A stretch of 62,258 nucleotides of DNA from Candidatus Ferrigenium bremense (GCA_019449635.1 JAGRPI010000029.1:1-62258); one strand, 5' to 3'; shown: positions 11,301-19,361, counted from the first letter of the stretch. Made by a program: numbers and translations. Notes: generated from the letters alone by a model not told the origin.

Positions 11301-11651
11301 GCCCAACAGCTCATCCAATGCTTCGGCCACTTCTTTTTCCGTACTGGCAAGACTGTCCCGCATGGTCTCATTGCCGCCGAGAAGCCCGGCAGAAAGGCTG
11401 CGGTGTTCCTGGAGTTTCTGCACAGTATGGGGGAACGCCTTGACCAGCTCGAGGCCTTTCAGCTCTCGTTGCGAGAAGTCGATGTCCTGGTCAAGACTGA
11501 CAAACAGGCTGTATACCACCACCGCAATCGCGACCAGCGACATCAGCCCCAGCAGCACGAATTTCCTGGTGATATCCAGGCGATTCATCAGGGACACTGC
11601 AGGGGGAAAAAATACCTGCATCAATTTATTACCATCGCTGTTGCCTGTCAT
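8304..11651 (-). CDS. NIT-like sensor-HAMP-2xPAS-GGDEF-EAL protein
   Basis: c-di-GMP turnover enzyme of 1115 aa. TM1 is about 31-51, then an all-helical periplasmic region whose LQEHRSLSAGLLGG resembles the nitrate/nitrite-sensing (NIT) fold. TM2 is about 328-348, HAMP about 350-405, PAS about 445-560 and 565-690, then GGDEF with I-site REMD, then EAL (GAEALLRW). The second PAS-GGDEF-EAL block is closely similar to that of the neighbour at 2464-6963, indicating duplication. Loop 6 of EAL reads DDFGTRYSS instead of DDFGTGYSS, an unusual Gly-to-Arg change. Of three consecutive ATGs the third (11651) is chosen because AAGGG lies 7 nt before it; frames to 11690 are open. Confidence 0.9.
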   Translation of the reverse strand: MTGNSDGNKLMQVFFPPAVSLMNRLDITRKFVLLGLMSLVAIAVVVYSLFVSLDQDIDFSQRELKGLELVKAFPHTVQKLQEHRSLSAGLLGGNETMRDSLASTEKEVAEALDELLGKPFPGNTSRESLQHIRTGWERLRKEGLDWTADENFAVHTRLIDRIQSFEGMIADEYALILDPELDTYYLIDTIVNNLPHALEHLGQLRAYGTAILAGKQITAQQKVELNILLGGLDDALGILRTNLDKTGRYNPALQDLILAISGDIADSAQQIAGLVTSDILTGRFATLPGDFFGMPAAAIDRSYAQLHGALLPMAETLLRARIARAEKTLLFSVGIASLLFLVVAYFSIGTGRSIIINIRSIAHSAHAFASGDLGERVDLGSRDELGQVGDSFNEMAEGFGALLKVSRENEAHLHDLSVHLEERVKERTIELERTQRETELLLRRNQALMLTSMDGIHVMDMQGNLLVANEAFCRMLGYTQKEVSGLNVAEWDVQWPVDELRQKFRELVGKSAMFETVYRRKDGTLITAEISASGAELEGQSFIYASSRDITGRKEADESLRIAAAAFETHEAIMITDAEANIIRVNHAFTEITGYSPEEVLGKNPRIMNSGQHDKAFYAEMWQHLIRSGTWSGEIWDKRKNGQIYPKWMTVTAVKNERQETAQYVAIFSDITARKRTEDEIRNLAFYDALTKLPNRRLFLDRFRAALPVSARHNNYGAILFIDLDKFKMLNDALGHDYGDMLLIEVAARIKSCVREMDTVARLGGDEFVVLIEEVSNDQGEASHKVGLVAEKIREALARPYRLKEHEHHSSPSIGISLYRGNQETVEALLQHADIAMYQAKSSGRNAVRFFDAVMQHNVAMHTELVSDLRRAIEQQQLRLYYQIQVGEDNRPLGAEALLRWIHPQRGMVMPDQFIPIAEESALIIEIDDWVLETACRQIASWGGNAKTRDLVLTVNVSTKQFAMPDFVDKVASMLRAHQVNPARLKLELTERMVLDDLAGTVKKMHALKALGVSLSMDDFGTRYSSLSYLKQLPIDQLKIDKGFVQAINNGSDDALLVKNIIGLMNDFNLSVIAEGVETEAQLVSLKQRDCISYQGYLFGKAVPIEEFEKSLGLS

Positions 11652-11797
11652 CATCATACCCTTGTGAAGTACGTGGTAGCACACAGTCACATTCGCGTTG
11701 TAATTCTCTGACGCATTTGCAGTTTAGTAGAATTCAGACAAAGAAACCATGACTTGCATCAATTCGTCCTGCATGGGAATGCGCAATGCTAATACTT

Positions 11798-12033
11798 CCG
11801 CACCGGAAGGCTACGCCTCACCGTGTCGCGCCGCGCCTCCGACAAGTTACCGGCGCAGCCGGCCGATCGCGGGAGGAGGCGCGATGCGGGCGCTCCCGCA
11901 CCGGAAGGCTACGCCTCACCGTGTCGCGCCCGCACCTCCGACAGTTATCGATGCAGCCGAAAGATTGCGGATGGAGGTGCGATGCGGGCGCTCCCGCACC
12001 GGAAGGCTACGCCTCACCGTGTCGCGCCCGCAC
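11798..12033. repeat. Tandem repeat, about 98-99 bp period, running into udg
   Basis: A unit with ccggaaggctacgcctcacc followed by gtgtcgcgcccgcacctccg occurs two full times plus one partial copy. Equivalent bases lie at 11836 and 11935 (99 bp) and at 11921 and 12019 (98 bp). Each unit contains gttaccggcgcagccggccg-like and gcgggcgctcccgcaccgg palindromic parts. A diverged copy is inside rsgA (54622-54717) and a partial one in the element at 32287-32505. The last copy supplies the end of the udg reading frame. The rest of the 11652-11797 gap shows no gene. Confidence 0.85.
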
Positions 12034-12822
12034 CGCAAAACACAGATCCTGCCACGCCTTGGCCTTTTCCATCGGGCTGCGCAACAGATAGGCGGGGTGG
12101 TAGGTGACGACCAGCGGAATGCCGCGGTATTCGTGCAATGTGCCGCGCAACGAACCCAGCAGCGCTTCACGCCCCAGCAATGCGGTGGCAGCGGTCTTGC
12201 CCAATGCGACGATGAGCTTGGGTCTTGTCAATTCGATCTGGCGTTGCAGGTACGGCAGGCAGGTCGCGATCTCGTCCGCCTCAGGCGTGCGGTTGTCGGG
12301 CGGGCGGCATTTGACGATGTTGGCGATGTAAACATCTTTCCCGCGCCTGAGCTTGATCGCCAGCAGCATGTTGTCGAGCAGCTTGCCCGCCTGACCGACG
12401 AACGGCTCGCCCTGCGCGTCCTCATCCGCCCCCGGCCCTTCGCCGACGAACAGCCACTCGGCCTGCTCGTCGCCCGTGCCGAACACTGTCTGCGTGCAAC
12501 CGGCGCGCAGCCCGCAGGCGGTACAGTCGCGCACCATCGCTTTCAGCTGCGGCCAATCGAGTTCACCGATGTGTTGTTCACGGCTCTGATCGGCTCTCCC
12601 CGTGGGAACGTCAACCGCGCACTCCTCTCTCATGACAGAATCGCCGGCGACCTGGCTCTCGGCTTTCGACGGGCCGATCGATAGGCTGGAAGATTTACCG
12701 GACGGGTCGGATGAAACGGAATGAACGGCCTCAGCAGCCGTTTCTATGAGCGCAGACTCACCGCGCCGCTGCCACAGCGGATACAGTTTCAATTCGCGCA
12801 ACACCGCCTCGTTTCTATCCAT
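12007..12822 (-). CDS. Family 4 uracil-DNA glycosylase, Fe-S type
   Basis: Removes uracil from DNA in base-excision repair. The product has 271 aa. The catalytic motif GEGPGADEDAQGEPFVGQAG is at about 128-146 and the second motif HPAYLLR lies near the C-terminus. Four cysteines for a [4Fe-4S] cluster are C100 and C103 (CTAC) plus C172 and C188. An N-terminal stretch of about 90 low-complexity residues precedes the domain, longer than in many homologues. The last nine residues (VRARHGEA and neighbours) and the stop are encoded by the tandem repeat at 11798-12033, so the native C-terminus was probably replaced. The start is 8 nt inside the end of rimI, giving an operon tsaB-rimI-udg. Confidence 0.92.
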   Translation of the reverse strand: MDRNEAVLRELKLYPLWQRRGESALIETAAEAVHSVSSDPSGKSSSLSIGPSKAESQVAGDSVMREECAVDVPTGRADQSREQHIGELDWPQLKAMVRDCTACGLRAGCTQTVFGTGDEQAEWLFVGEGPGADEDAQGEPFVGQAGKLLDNMLLAIKLRRGKDVYIANIVKCRPPDNRTPEADEIATCLPYLQRQIELTRPKLIVALGKTAATALLGREALLGSLRGTLHEYRGIPLVVTYHPAYLLRSPMEKAKAWQDLCFAVRARHGEA

Positions 12823-13276
12823 TCTCCCTCTCTCCCGCTTGCATCAAATCGCACGCCATCACCAGTGCATCCTCGCTGTCGTTCGTGTTTTGATAATAAC
12901 CTTGCCGCACACCGATTTCGCCGAAGCCCGCACTGCGATACAGATTGATTGCGGCGACGTTGGACGGGCGCACTTCGAGGAACACGCGGCGCAGGTTTCT
13001 TTCACGCGCCGCGTCCAGCATCTCCGACAACATGGCTCGCCCCAATCCCTTGCGCTGCTGTGCCGCCGCCACGCCGATGGTCAGCAGCTCCGCTTCGCCC
13101 GCCGCCGGCATCAATATCGCGTAACCGCGGATCCCGTCTTCTTGCGTTACATCCACGCGGCATAGATAACCGCTGTTCAGCGCATCGACAAAATTGCCGC
13201 GCGTCCACGGGAAGCGTTGCACGGCCTGTTCGATGGCGAGCGCCGCATCCACATCGTCCCGCGTCATCGCGCGCAT
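12815..13276 (-). CDS. rimI: Ribosomal protein S18 alanine N-acetyltransferase
   Basis: GNAT enzyme that acetylates the N-terminal alanine of S18 using acetyl-CoA. The product has 153 aa. Visible GNAT features are AELLTIGVAAAQQRKGLG (acetyl-CoA pyrophosphate loop, motif A), LEVRPSNVAAINLYRSAGF (motif B) and the RimI-typical FPWTRGNF near residue 22. A frame reaching 13570 is open, but it only overlaps tsaB. ATG 13276 shares one base with the tsaB stop (TGATG), consistent with translational coupling. Confidence 0.93.
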   Translation of the reverse strand: MRAMTRDDVDAALAIEQAVQRFPWTRGNFVDALNSGYLCRVDVTQEDGIRGYAILMPAAGEAELLTIGVAAAQQRKGLGRAMLSEMLDAARERNLRRVFLEVRPSNVAAINLYRSAGFGEIGVRQGYYQNTNDSEDALVMACDLMQAGERENG

Positions 13277-13956
13277 CAGCGCCTTTCCCGCTCGGAGGTC
13301 TTCAGTGCCACCTTGTCGCGCAGATACAGCGGCAATGCCTCGGCCGCATCCACCCCGCGACCCTGTGCGAATCGCGCCGCACCGAGCGCGGCTATCGCGG
13401 CGGCCTGCGGCACGGCGGCGCCATCTGCACCCTGCAGCTGTCCGGCATAGCACCCGCTCAACACCGCACCATGCATGGCAAAGCCGCTGCCCGCGCCGAA
13501 CCAGCCAACACCCGGCACTGGCGGCGCCTCTTCCGGTTTGCACAGGCGCGGCTCGCTCACCGCCACCCACACGCCATCGCGCTTCTCATACGCGGCATGG
13601 TAGATCTCGCCCATGCGCGCATCCAGCGCCGCAATCACGCGCGGCTCGCCGGTAGCCTCTGCCAAGGCTTGCAGGGTGCACACCCCGGCCACCGGCAGGC
13701 TCGCGCCGAACGCCAAGCCCTGTGCCGCTCCGCAGGCGATGCGCACCCCGGTGAACGATCCCGGCCCCATGCCGAACGCGATACCGTCCAGATCCTTGAT
13801 CCCGAGTCCCGCATCCTTGAGCAAGACATCCAGCATCGCGATCAACAGCTCGGAATGTTTCTGTCCGGCCAGTTCACTGCGCTGCGCAATCGCACCGTCT
13901 TGCCACAGCGCGACCGAACAGTATTCGGTAGAGGTTTCCAGTGCCAGTATGCGCAT
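13276..13956 (-). CDS. tsaB: tRNA t6A37 biosynthesis protein TsaB
   Basis: Partner of TsaD and TsaE in threonylcarbamoyl transfer to A37 of ANN-decoding tRNAs; it dimerises with TsaD. The product has 226 aa, the normal length. It starts MRILALETSTEYCSVALW and has the ASKHA-fold glycine stretch FGMGPGSFTGVRIACGAAQG. It is the first gene of tsaB-rimI-udg. The upstream side is a MITE-like inverted repeat (13970-14132), so its promoter may lie in or near the repeat. Confidence 0.94.
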   Translation of the reverse strand: MRILALETSTEYCSVALWQDGAIAQRSELAGQKHSELLIAMLDVLLKDAGLGIKDLDGIAFGMGPGSFTGVRIACGAAQGLAFGASLPVAGVCTLQALAEATGEPRVIAALDARMGEIYHAAYEKRDGVWVAVSEPRLCKPEEAPPVPGVGWFGAGSGFAMHGAVLSGCYAGQLQGADGAAVPQAAAIAALGAARFAQGRGVDAAEALPLYLRDKVALKTSERERR

Positions 13957-13969
13957 TATCTTGAAAATC

Positions 13970-14132
13970 TATTAGCCACGGATTAACACCGATTGACACC
14001 GGCCGAATATCGGGCGAACGCATACCGGGCTTTGCCGGATATCGCCTGCAATTCAATTCGTCGAGCAGCGCCCAACATGCAAACAATCCATTGATAATCC
14101 GTGAACATCCGTGTTAATCCGTGGCTAATACC
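13970..14132. repeat. MITE-like inverted repeat ('agccacggattaacac' family), copy 1
   Basis: The left end agccacggattaacaccg and the right end gtgttaatccgtggcta form a terminal inverted repeat around about 120 bp without coding capacity. Related copies are at 41320-41430, 43802-44002, 53814-53962 and 60834-60958. Confidence 0.8.
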
Positions 14133-14142
14133 GCTTCTCTCA

Positions 14143-14616
14143 TTAATCAGTCAGCAGCAACACCACCGCCTGCGCCGCGATGCCCTCGCCGCGCCCACTG
14201 AAACCAAGCTGTTCGGTGGTGGTCGCCTTCACGTTGACGGCGTTCTTCTCCAAGCGCAGGTCGGCGGCGATATGCGCCACCATCTGCGGAATATGCGGCG
14301 CCATCTTCGGCGCCTGTGCGATGATGGTGGCATCCACATTGCCGACGCGATAGCCTTGTTCGCGCACCAGGTGCAGCGCTTCACGCAGCAGGATGCGGCT
14401 GTCGATGTTCTTGTATTTCGCGTCGGTATCTGAAAAATGCCTGCCGATGTCGCCCAGTGCGGCCGCGCCGAGCAGCGCATCGCAGATCGCGTGCAACAGC
14501 ACGTCCGCATCGGAATGGCCGAGCAGCCCCCTGTCATGCGGGATATCCACCCCGCCGATGATCAGCTTGCGCCCCTCTACCAGTTGGTGAACGTCAAAAC
14601 CTTGTCCGATTCTCAT
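14143..14616 (-). CDS. ispF: 2-C-methyl-D-erythritol 2,4-cyclodiphosphate synthase
   Basis: MEP-pathway enzyme converting CDP-ME-2-phosphate to MEcPP with release of CMP. The product has 157 aa, standard for a homotrimer. Zn ligands are visible in [12 protein letters not shown] (D8, H10) and [13 protein letters not shown] (H at about 42). The signatures [11 protein letters not shown] and [18 protein letters not shown] are also present. It lies downstream of ispD, separated by an 80-bp repeat hairpin, as two consecutive enzymes-of-pathway genes. Confidence 0.97.
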   Translation of the reverse strand: MRIGQGFDVHQLVEGRKLIIGGVDIPHDRGLLGHSDADVLLHAICDALLGAAALGDIGRHFSDTDAKYKNIDSRILLREALHLVREQGYRVGNVDATIIAQAPKMAPHIPQMVAHIAADLRLEKNAVNVKATTTEQLGFSGRGEGIAAQAVVLLLTD

Positions 14617-14645
14617 AACCCGCTCTCAATAAATTCAAATTCTAT

Positions 14646-14699
14646 TGCCGCAGAGATCACAGAGAGGAACAGCTGGTTTCTCTGTGGTCTCTGTGGCTA
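14646..14699. repeat. Small inverted repeat overlapping the ispD stop codon
   Basis: gccgcagagatcacagagag is mirrored by ctctgtggtctctgtggc. The bases cta at 14697-14699 give the TAG stop of ispD, so the element forms the 3' end of that gene. Confidence 0.7.
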
Positions 14700-15380
14700 A
14701 TTGCTTTTCTGATTTAACAGCAATTCAGCCAACAGCAAGTCCTGTGGATAAGTCACCTTGAAATTAGTCGTCTCGCTCAATACCAGTCTGGGCCGCAAAC
14801 CCAATGCCTCGACCGCCGATGCCTCGTCGGTGACCTGGCGGCACTGCTGCAACGCCTGCGCCAGCAGCGCGGCGCGGAACATCTGCGGCGTCTGCGCCTG
14901 CCACAGACCGGCGCGTTCTTCGGTGCCGGCGATGCGCTGCAACTCGTCGGAGCGCTTCAGCGTATCCGCGACCGGCACGGCGAGGATGCCGCCCACCTCG
15001 TCACCGCGCAATTCGGCGATCAGCTTGGCCAGGTGCGCCTGCGTCAGGCAGGGGCGCGCAGCGTCATGCACCAGCACCCAGTCGTCCGGTTCCAGCTCGG
15101 AAGCCAGCAGCCCGTTCAGCACGCTCTCGGCGCGCGTCGCCCCGCCGCAATACAACGGCTGCAGCTTCTCGCCGAAGCGCGACCAGTCGTAGGTGTGGAA
15201 CAGCGTGTCATCGGGGGCCAGCACCACGAACACCGTGGCGAGCTCCGGGCTGCTGCACAGCGTGTGCAGCGCGTGAAAGATCAGCGGCTGCCCGGCCAGC
15301 GGCAGGTATTGCTTGGGCAACTCATGCCCCATGCGTGCGCCGAAGCCGGCGGCGGGGACCAATGCGTGGAATTCAGACAT
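14697..15380 (-). CDS. ispD: 2-C-methyl-D-erythritol 4-phosphate cytidylyltransferase
   Basis: MEP-pathway transfer of CMP onto MEP to give CDP-ME. The product has 227 aa. The nucleotide-binding motif ALVPAAGFGARMGHELPKQY is at residues 5-24, followed by VLVHDAARPCLT and TDEASAVEALG. ATG 15380 (MSEFHALVPAAG) is preferred over an open extension to 15410 that lacks homology. The stop codon lies inside a short inverted repeat. Its start faces mfd across a repeat-containing gap. Confidence 0.96.
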   Translation of the reverse strand: MSEFHALVPAAGFGARMGHELPKQYLPLAGQPLIFHALHTLCSSPELATVFVVLAPDDTLFHTYDWSRFGEKLQPLYCGGATRAESVLNGLLASELEPDDWVLVHDAARPCLTQAHLAKLIAELRGDEVGGILAVPVADTLKRSDELQRIAGTEERAGLWQAQTPQMFRAALLAQALQQCRQVTDEASAVEALGLRPRLVLSETTNFKVTYPQDLLLAELLLNQKSN

Positions 15381-15458
15381 GATGCGATTGTAAATTAAAA
15401 GGTTGCCCATGCGCTTGGCTTATAATGCGCACCTTTCACTAACCATCACTCCTTTTCC

Positions 15459-15527
15459 GTTCGGGCTGAGGTATCGAAGCCCGATATTTACATACCGTTC
15501 GCCCTTCGATACCTCAGGGCGAACGTA
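15459..15527. repeat. 'gttcgccctgaggtatcgaa' hairpin upstream of mfd
   Basis: cgttcgggctgaggtatcga is inverted as tcgatacctcagggcgaacg. It lies within 30 bp of the mfd start. Relatives are at 46652-46742, 54960-55090, 58848-58925 and 62060-62100. Confidence 0.75.
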
Positions 15528-15553
15528 TTACCTGGATTTTCACCCAAACATTC

Positions 15554-18500
15554 ATGCTGTTCAGTTCGAAGCATTCCCGCCCCCGCTATATGCAACTGCA
15601 CGGCTCGTCCGATGCATTGGCGCTGGCGCAATATGCCGCGCAGCAAGTGCCGCTGGCCCGCTCTCCGCTGGCAATCATCGCCGCGAACGCGCTGGAGGCG
15701 CAGCGCCTGCTGGAGGAAATCCCGTTCTTCGCGCCCGATCTGTGCGTGCACCTGCTGCCGGACTGGGAGACGCTGCCCTACGACCATTTCTCGCCGCATC
15801 AGGATCTGATCTCCGAGCGCCTCGCCACGCTGCACCAAATCCGCAGCAACGCCTGCGACGTGGTGATCGTGCCGCTCACCACCGCGCTGTACCCGCTGCC
15901 GCCGGTCGAGCATCTCGCCGCCTATACTTTCTTCCTGAAGCGCGGCGAACGGCTGGATGTGGCGCAACTGCGCGAACAGCTTACTCTTGCCGGGTACAAC
16001 CATGTCCAGCAGGTGCTCACCCCCGGCGAATACTGCGTGCGCGGCGGCATCATCGACCTGTTCGCGATGGGCAGCGTGCTGCCGTACCGCATCGACCTGT
16101 TCGACGAAGAGATCGAGACGATCGCCACGTTCGATGTGGACACGCAGCGCACGCTGTATCCCGTGCCGGAGATCCGCCTGCTGCCCGCGCGCGAATTCCC
16201 GCTGGACGAGCAAGGCCAGGCACGCTTCCGCCGGAACTTCCGCGAACGTTTCGAGGGCGACCCGTCCAGGTCGCGCATCTACAAGGATGTGAGCAAGGGC
16301 ATCGCCCCGGCGGGTATCGAGTACTACCTGCCGCTGTTCTTCGACCAGACCGCGACGCTGTTCGACTATCTGCCGAAGCATGCCACGCTGTGCCTGCATC
16401 ACGGGGTCGACGAGGCCATCGCGACCTTCGCCAGGGATGCCGCATCGCGCTACAACCTGCTCAGGGGCGACCCGCAACGTCCGCTGCTGGAGACTAAGGA
16501 ATTGTTCCTGGATGCGGAACAGTTCTTCATCCGCGCGAAAGAGTTCGCGCGGCTGGACATCGTCGCCAATCAAACCCCTGATGTAACTACTAGCCATTCG
16601 ACCAGGCTATCAAAAGACGATAGCCAAGTCGCTGGTTATCCCAACCTCCCCTTGTCAGGGGAGGAACCATACTTCCCCCCTGATAAGGGGGGACTGAGGG
16701 GGGTTGCCTGCCCCACCGCCCCTCTTCCAGACATCGCGGTGAACCGCCGCGCCGAAATTCCCACACAGGCGTTCCAGGATTTCCTGCAAGGCTACGCCGG
16801 GCGCACGCTGCTGCTCGCCGACAGCCTCGGGCGGCGCGAGATTATGGCGGGCTATTTGCACGAATACGGCCTCGCCCCGGCGGTTTGTGAAAACTATGCG
16901 GAGTTCCTGCAAAACAACGCAGCCTTCATGCTGTGCGTTGCACCGCTGCAGAGCGGCTTCATCCTGACCGATGAAAAGATCGCACTGGTGACGGAAACCG
17001 AGCTGTATGCGGCTCAGCCGCGCAGCCGCGCTGCACGCGCGGGCAAGAAGAGCAACGTCGAGGGCATGTTGCGCGACCTGTCCGAACTCAAGACCGGCGA
17101 CCCGGTGGTGCACGAGCAGCACGGCATAGCCCGTTATCGCGGGCTGGTCAACCTCGACCTTGGCGAAGGCGAGAACGAGTTCCTGCTGCTGGAATATGCG
17201 GGCGAAGACAAGCTCTACGTGCCGGTGGCGCAACTGCATGTGATCAGCCGCTACAGCGGCGGCGCGCCGGAAGCTGCGCCGTTGCACAAGCTGGGCAGCG
17301 GCGCTTGGGACAAGGCCAAGCGCCGCGCGATGCAGCAGGTGCGCGACACCGCCGCCGAACTGCTCAACCTCTATGCGCAGCGCGCCCTGCGCAAGGGCCA
17401 TGCGTTCAGGCTGACGCCGCACGACTACGAGGCGTTCGCCGCTGGGTTCGGCTTCGAGGAGACGCCCGACCAAGCCGCCGCGATCGATGCGGTGGTCGCC
17501 GACCTGCAATCCGGCAAGCCGATGGATCGGCTGGTGTGCGGCGACGTCGGTTTCGGCAAGACCGAGGTGGCGTTGCGCGCCGCGTTCGTCGCGGCGATGG
17601 ACGGCAAACAGGTCGCGGTGCTGGTGCCGACCACGCTGCTCGCCGAGCAGCATTTCCAGAATTTTTCCAACCGGTTCGCCGATCTGCCGGTCAAGGTCGC
17701 CGAGCTGTCGCGCTTCCGTTCCGCGAAAGAGCAGACGCAGGCGCTGAAGGACATGGAAGAAGGCAAGCTCGACATCATCATCGGCACGCACAAGCTGATC
17801 CAGAAGGGCGTGAAGTTCCACAATCTCGGCCTGATCATCATCGACGAGGAACACCGCTTCGGCGTGCAACAGAAGGAGCGCCTGAAGGCGTTGCGCGCCG
17901 AGGTGGACGTGCTGACGCTGACCGCCACGCCGATCCCGCGCACGCTGGCGATGTCGCTGGAAGGGCTGCGCGATTTCTCGGTGATCGCCACCGCGCCGCA
18001 GCGGCGGCTGTCGATCAAGACTTTCGTCAGCCAGTACAGCCAGGGCGTGATCCGCGAGGCGGCACTGCGCGAACTGAAGCGCGGCGGGCAGGTGTATTTC
18101 CTGCACAACGAGGTGGAGACCATCGCCAACATGGCGGAGAAGCTGGAGACTCTGCTGCCCGAAGCGCGCATCCGCGTGGCGCACGGCCAGATGGGCGAGC
18201 GCGACCTGGAATCCGTGATGCGCGACTTTTACCAGCAGCGCTTCAATGTGCTGCTGTGCACCACCATCATCGAGACCGGCATCGACGTGCCGACCGCCAA
18301 CACCATCCTGATCAACCGCGCTGACCGCTTCGGCCTCGCGCAATTGCACCAGTTGCGCGGCCGCGTCGGGCGCTCGCACCATCAGGCCTACGCCTACCTG
18401 CTGGTGGAAACCGAGGCGCTCACCGTGCAGGCGAAAAAACGCCTCGAGGCGATCCAGGCGATGGAACAGCTCGGCAGCGGCTTCTTCCTCGCGATGCACG

Positions 18501-19084
18501 ATCTGGAGATCCGCGGTGCGGGCGAAGTGCTGGGCGAATCGCAGAGCGGCGAGATGCAGGAAATCGGTTTCAGCCTCTACACCGACATGCTCAACGCCGC
18601 GATCAGCTCGCTTAGACTAGGCAAGGAACCGGACATGGCGCACCCCTTGGGCGTCACCACCGAGATCAACCTGCACTGCGCTGCGCTATTACCAAATGAC
18701 TACTGCGGCGACATCCACCAGCGGCTGGTGATCTACAAGCGCCTCGCCAATTGCAACTCATTGGAAGAACTGGACGAGATGCACCAGGAGCTGATCGACC
18801 GCTTCGGCCTGCTGCCTGAACCCGCACAGACCCTGCTCGACAGCCACCGCCTGCGCATCCTCGCCAAGCCGCTCGGGATCAGCAAGGTGGATGCGTCTTC
18901 GGAAGCGATCCAGATCCAGTTCGTCCCGAACCCGCCGATCGACCCGCTGAAGATCATCACCCTGATCCAGAGCAAGCGCCACATCAAGATGGCCGGGCAG
19001 GACAAGCTGCGCATCGATTTGAAATACGGCGACCTGCACCAGCGCGTGCTGGCGATCAGGAATTTTTTTGCGGAATTGTGTTAG
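15554..19084 (+). CDS. mfd: Transcription-repair coupling factor Mfd with in-frame repeat insertion
   Basis: SF2 translocase that removes stalled RNA polymerase at lesions and recruits UvrA. The product has 1176 aa, about 30-50 more than usual. In order it has a UvrB-homology region (about 20-330), an RNAP-interacting segment with VHEQHGIARYRGLVNLDLGE, and helicase motifs GDVGFGKTEVALRAAF (I), DEEH (II), TATPIPRTLAMSL (III) and QLRGRVGRSHHQAYAYLL (VI). A TRCF C-terminal domain follows. Residues about 344-389 (TSHSTRLSKDD through GGLRGVA) match no Mfd domain and are encoded by two palindromic repeat elements in frame. The reading frame is intact, so the insertion probably sits in a tolerated surface linker. 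The stop touches the 27-bp terminal repeat at 19083. Confidence 0.97.
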   Translation: MLFSSKHSRPRYMQLHGSSDALALAQYAAQQVPLARSPLAIIAANALEAQRLLEEIPFFAPDLCVHLLPDWETLPYDHFSPHQDLISERLATLHQIRSNACDVVIVPLTTALYPLPPVEHLAAYTFFLKRGERLDVAQLREQLTLAGYNHVQQVLTPGEYCVRGGIIDLFAMGSVLPYRIDLFDEEIETIATFDVDTQRTLYPVPEIRLLPAREFPLDEQGQARFRRNFRERFEGDPSRSRIYKDVSKGIAPAGIEYYLPLFFDQTATLFDYLPKHATLCLHHGVDEAIATFARDAASRYNLLRGDPQRPLLETKELFLDAEQFFIRAKEFARLDIVANQTPDVTTSHSTRLSKDDSQVAGYPNLPLSGEEPYFPPDKGGLRGVACPTAPLPDIAVNRRAEIPTQAFQDFLQGYAGRTLLLADSLGRREIMAGYLHEYGLAPAVCENYAEFLQNNAAFMLCVAPLQSGFILTDEKIALVTETELYAAQPRSRAARAGKKSNVEGMLRDLSELKTGDPVVHEQHGIARYRGLVNLDLGEGENEFLLLEYAGEDKLYVPVAQLHVISRYSGGAPEAAPLHKLGSGAWDKAKRRAMQQVRDTAAELLNLYAQRALRKGHAFRLTPHDYEAFAAGFGFEETPDQAAAIDAVVADLQSGKPMDRLVCGDVGFGKTEVALRAAFVAAMDGKQVAVLVPTTLLAEQHFQNFSNRFADLPVKVAELSRFRSAKEQTQALKDMEEGKLDIIIGTHKLIQKGVKFHNLGLIIIDEEHRFGVQQKERLKALRAEVDVLTLTATPIPRTLAMSLEGLRDFSVIATAPQRRLSIKTFVSQYSQGVIREAALRELKRGGQVYFLHNEVETIANMAEKLETLLPEARIRVAHGQMGERDLESVMRDFYQQRFNVLLCTTIIETGIDVPTANTILINRADRFGLAQLHQLRGRVGRSHHQAYAYLLVETEALTVQAKKRLEAIQAMEQLGSGFFLAMHDLEIRGAGEVLGESQSGEMQEIGFSLYTDMLNAAISSLRLGKEPDMAHPLGVTTEINLHCAALLPNDYCGDIHQRLVIYKRLANCNSLEELDEMHQELIDRFGLLPEPAQTLLDSHRLRILAKPLGISKVDASSEAIQIQFVPNPPIDPLKIITLIQSKRHIKMAGQDKLRIDLKYGDLHQRVLAIRNFFAELC
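16583..16720. repeat. Composite palindromic element inserted in frame in mfd
   Basis: Two units lie back to back. 16586-16640 is an actagccattcgaccaggct end of the family at 32287-32505. 16641-16706 is aacctccccttgtcagggga followed after about 15 bp by cctgataaggggggactgag, the same palindrome as the one inside the RND gene at 36066-36137. The total is about 46 codons with no stop in the mfd frame. Confidence 0.85.
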
Positions 19085-19361
19085 AAGCTGCCTCAATAAA
19101 TATCATGGGTGCGACTATGGCATTTGGTTCTCCGGCACGAAGCGGTGAAGCGCCGTTCGGTTATTCCAAACATTCCAAACAAGCGAGCCGCGACATGGCC
19201 GGAGGACCAAACGCTGACGTCCCGAAGGGTTGCAGCCAGGAAGCCCTGCCGCGTTGTTGCGCTCCTTGGCATCGTAGTCTAGGCTACGACCTGCGTCGCG
19301 CACCTAGCCGCCGTGCTTCCTGGCTGCAACGGGTCCCATGATATTTATTGAGGCAGCTTCT
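19083..19361. mobile_element. Small element with perfect 27-bp terminal inverted repeats
   Basis: The left end 19083-19109 and the right end 19335-19361 (both based on gaagctgcctcaataaatat) are exact reverse complements over 27 bp. Nested inside is a 16-bp inverted repeat, gttgcagccaggaagc at 19229-19244 against 19315-19330, and a small gtagtctaggctac hairpin. There is no credible ORF and no transposase. The element includes the last codons and stop of the gene at 19345 and abuts the mfd stop. It may be a MITE or a bidirectional terminator-like unit. Confidence 0.75.

Noticed and set aside
11798-12033. CRISPR array
   Set aside because: Only two to three copies of a near-100-bp unit with no separate spacers and no cas genes.
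13277-13570. A 98-residue N-terminal extension of RimI
   Set aside because: It overlaps tsaB completely and has no GNAT homology; TGATG coupling supports 13276.
16655-18499. A 614-codon open frame on the minus strand opposite mfd
   Set aside because: Composition (His/Gln/Arg-rich) is typical of an antisense shadow in GC-rich DNA, and mfd helicase motifs are unbroken on the other strand.
19083-19361. Integron attC site or gene cassette
   Set aside because: No GTTRRRY/RYYYAAC core sites at the arms and no integrase; the 27-bp perfect arms are unlike attC.
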